The position numbers and the translations under genes are program-made. Of a stretch of 64,000 bases of DNA, positions 62,531-64,000 are shown one piece after another. This DNA comes from Torreya grandis (lineage: Eukaryota > Streptophyta > Pinopsida > Cupressales > Taxaceae): positions 1,854,501 through 1,918,500 of the forward strand of contig JARHVA010000397.1 of the NCBI GenBank assembly GCA_037957365.1, read 5' to 3'. Under the pieces are notes generated by a model. That model saw only the letters and a list, made by a program, of their open reading frames with translations. It had not been told where the DNA came from and did not search any database. The stretch's first letter is position 1. Every line of letters starts with the position of its first letter.

Positions 62531-62632
62531 AAGAAGCAAGGTACTATTGTTCTCATAAAAAAATTCCTGATGAAGGATCACATAGAAGGATCTGAAACAT
62601 GTTGATATTCAAAATCAAACATAGTTTATAAA
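62531..62632. repeat. Right terminal inverted repeat of the PLE
   Basis: From AAGAAGCAAGGTACTATTGT to CAAACATAGTTT, inverse of the left repeat. PLEs are known to carry long terminal repeats in either direct or inverted arrangement. Confidence 0.88.
62567..62603 (+). ncRNA. Hammerhead ribozyme-like core, right repeat
   Basis: Plus strand: CTGATGA (62,567-62,573), stem II from GGATC and GATCT (one G-U pair), GAAAC (62,594-62,598), then ATGTT. A15.1-C15.2 and G16.2-U16.1 can close a minimal helix III around AU, leaving U as H17. PLEs are known to carry such minimal type I hammerheads in their terminal repeats. Helix I is poor here. Confidence 0.65.
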
Positions 62633-63600
62633 GATCATTTGTTGATTTATGGATTGTGGAAACATGAAATATTTTATATGCCACTTATCATTTAATCACT
62701 ACATTTCATCCTATAAAGAATAATGATCCAATCAAGGCACACCACACGGCACCCAACTATAACCTTTTAAGAGCCTGATTACTTTCAATAGTCCCATAAC
62801 AAAGAGATCCAATCAAAACATGCCACTTGGCACTTAGTCTCACACTTCATTCCCTTCATGCCCTCGCAACTAATGTGTGATGTTTGATATCTCAATGCTG
62901 CTATTGCATGACACAATGACACTTGGAAACTAGTCACTTAAAACTTGGATAGCTGGATTCTATGTAGAGACAACCCAATAGTTGGAGCCAATAGGATGAT
63001 GACATGTGGACTCCTTATCTCATGGTAGTATGTGATCAAAGGAAACTATGAAACCTAATGAAGAATAATCCAATCAAAAGATGATATGTGGCTAAGTGTC
63101 ATAGTAGATGGGTCCATCAAAAGTTTCAATAAACAAAGCCACATGATAATGTGAACCAATGAGAGCTTACCACTTGGTAAGTTAGTAGAGGTCATAAAAC
63201 CACATCAATCCAAAATAAAATAGGTTGAGAAATGCAACATCAAAAGTAAGATTGATCTAATTAGAAGGTGACACTTAGTAGAATATCACATAATCTATTT
63301 AGATAGCCCAATGTTCAAAATAAAAGGCTAAAGTGCAAGAAAGGGTTCCAAGTGTTGAGCATGTGTCAAGTAAAACACCTAAGTGACACATAGTTATCTA
63401 CAAATTATTGGTTTTTAGTGGTAATTAAATGCTAATGGGGCTCATTTTGGTGGTTATAAATCCAAGTCACTTCAGGGAAAAGTCAAGCCTATAATGAAAG
63501 GACACATAGACAAATTGAGAAAAATGATTGGTTGAGTCCTCAAAGTGGATTTTTGAATTCCTTAGAATAAAATTGAAGAGCCACTAGGGATTCAAGTCAA
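62633..63600 (+). repeat. Probable LTR, right part, with CCAAT repeats
   Basis: After the PLE the repeated pattern resumes: TATGCCACTTATCATTTAAT, then ATCCAATCAAGGCACACCAC, ATCCAATCAAAACATGCCAC, AACCAATGAGAGCTTACCAC and others to about 63,190. It is the same style as 59.19-59.35 kb, so the PLE lies inside this array. No gene. Confidence 0.5.
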
Positions 63601-64000
63601 AGCAAGTTAAGTATACTTTCTATTTATGACTTTTATCTTTCAGTTCAAAATTCTAAAACTCTAGAGTTTAAAGCTTGTTGTCTCAAGTTATTACATTCAA
63701 TTTTAATTTTTATCTACTAAAAGAACTCTAAAGTATTTTATGTTATTTTCTAAGGACTTCTATGCATTCATTTGACACCAAGACAATCCAAAAGATCATT
63801 AATAAAAAAATCTAGAAACTATGGCCAAAACTAGAACATCTGGAGGAACCAAACTAGAATAAGTTCTATGCATCCATTCATATGGGATGAACATCATCGT
63901 CCAAGACATAAATTTTAATTATATTACACTAGATACTAAAGACAAACATTATAATTATCTATTATACCATGTGGAAAAGACTATAAACAAGGACATTGAT
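63601..64000 (+). other. Possible leader and gag start of a plus-strand element
   Basis: Following the LTR-like tract, an ATG at 63,821 opens MAKTRTSGGTKLE, meets a stop, and continues as a basic/Tyr-rich reading (NYITLDTKDKHYNYLLYHVE) to the window end. The place fits a gag N-terminus, but the family cannot be confirmed from so little. Confidence 0.25.

Larger units (their letters stand above)
59399..62632 (-). mobile_element. Penelope-like element (GIY-YIG+, Dryad-like)
   Basis: A 3.2-kb unit bounded by inverted repeats of about 100 bp, coded on the minus strand as an Asn-rich N-terminus, PLE-type RT and C-terminal GIY-YIG endonuclease. That combination defines canonical Penelope-like retroelements. 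In land plants, canonical PLEs are known chiefly from conifers (Dryad, proposed to have come from arthropods by horizontal transfer). It has few stops compared with its neighbours, so it may be a younger insertion. It sits in LTR-derived DNA whose CCAAT motifs continue on both sides. No clear target duplication was found. Confidence 0.9.

Overview
The window is AT-rich plant nuclear DNA made almost entirely of old, nested retrotransposons. I found no intact host gene, no rRNA or tRNA gene, and nothing prokaryotic. The organism is most likely a gymnosperm, probably a conifer. Two things point there: very long decayed Ty3/gypsy elements of the Tat/Athila branch packed inside one another, and a Penelope-like element (PLE) with a GIY-YIG endonuclease. 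Among land plants, PLEs of that kind are known to me mainly as the Dryad elements of conifers. Species assignment is an inference.

Layout. 1-4.6 kb: plus-strand Tat-like pol (E1), running RNase H-like domain, RT, RNase H, integrase, 3' non-coding region and polypurine tract (PPT), followed by probable LTR sequence. 7.8-12.6 kb: minus-strand gag element (E2) with its leader and probable LTR. 12.6-13.75 kb: minus-strand fragment with a gag zinc knuckle and a Pro/Ser/Thr linker. 13,756-53,312: a plus-strand LTR element (E3) with two recognisable LTRs, gag, protease, RT, RNase H, integrase and a further long decayed reading frame 3' of integrase. E3 is split by a 26.9-kb minus-strand Tat element (E4, 18,003-44,918) that has TG...CA ends and a perfect ACCAT target duplication. 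Removing E4 and one ACCAT restores the E3 reading frame. E4 is a head-to-tail dimer: two full internal regions (about 12.0 and 12.5 kb) lie between two outer LTRs, and the LTR expected between them is reduced to a stub at about 31.19 kb. 53.3-56.7 kb: minus-strand gag element (E5) with leader, primer-binding site (PBS) and probable LTR. 58.2 kb to the end: 3' end of an E1-family element and a probable LTR interrupted by the PLE (59,399-62,632).

The PLE is the most notable item. It is coded on the minus strand as an Asn-rich N-terminal region, a PLE reverse transcriptase with its signature motifs including YVDD, and a C-terminal GIY-YIG endonuclease. It is bounded by inverted repeats of about 100 bp. 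Each repeat carries a 37-nt hammerhead-ribozyme-like core. It has fewer stops than the LTR elements around it.

Nothing here is likely to make a functional protein. All coding features are pseudogenes or fossils, and many nonsense codons look like CAG/CAA/CGA to TAG/TAA/TGA transitions, as expected from decay of methylated cytosines. Similarity statements are hand comparisons by eye; no alignment or database search was run.
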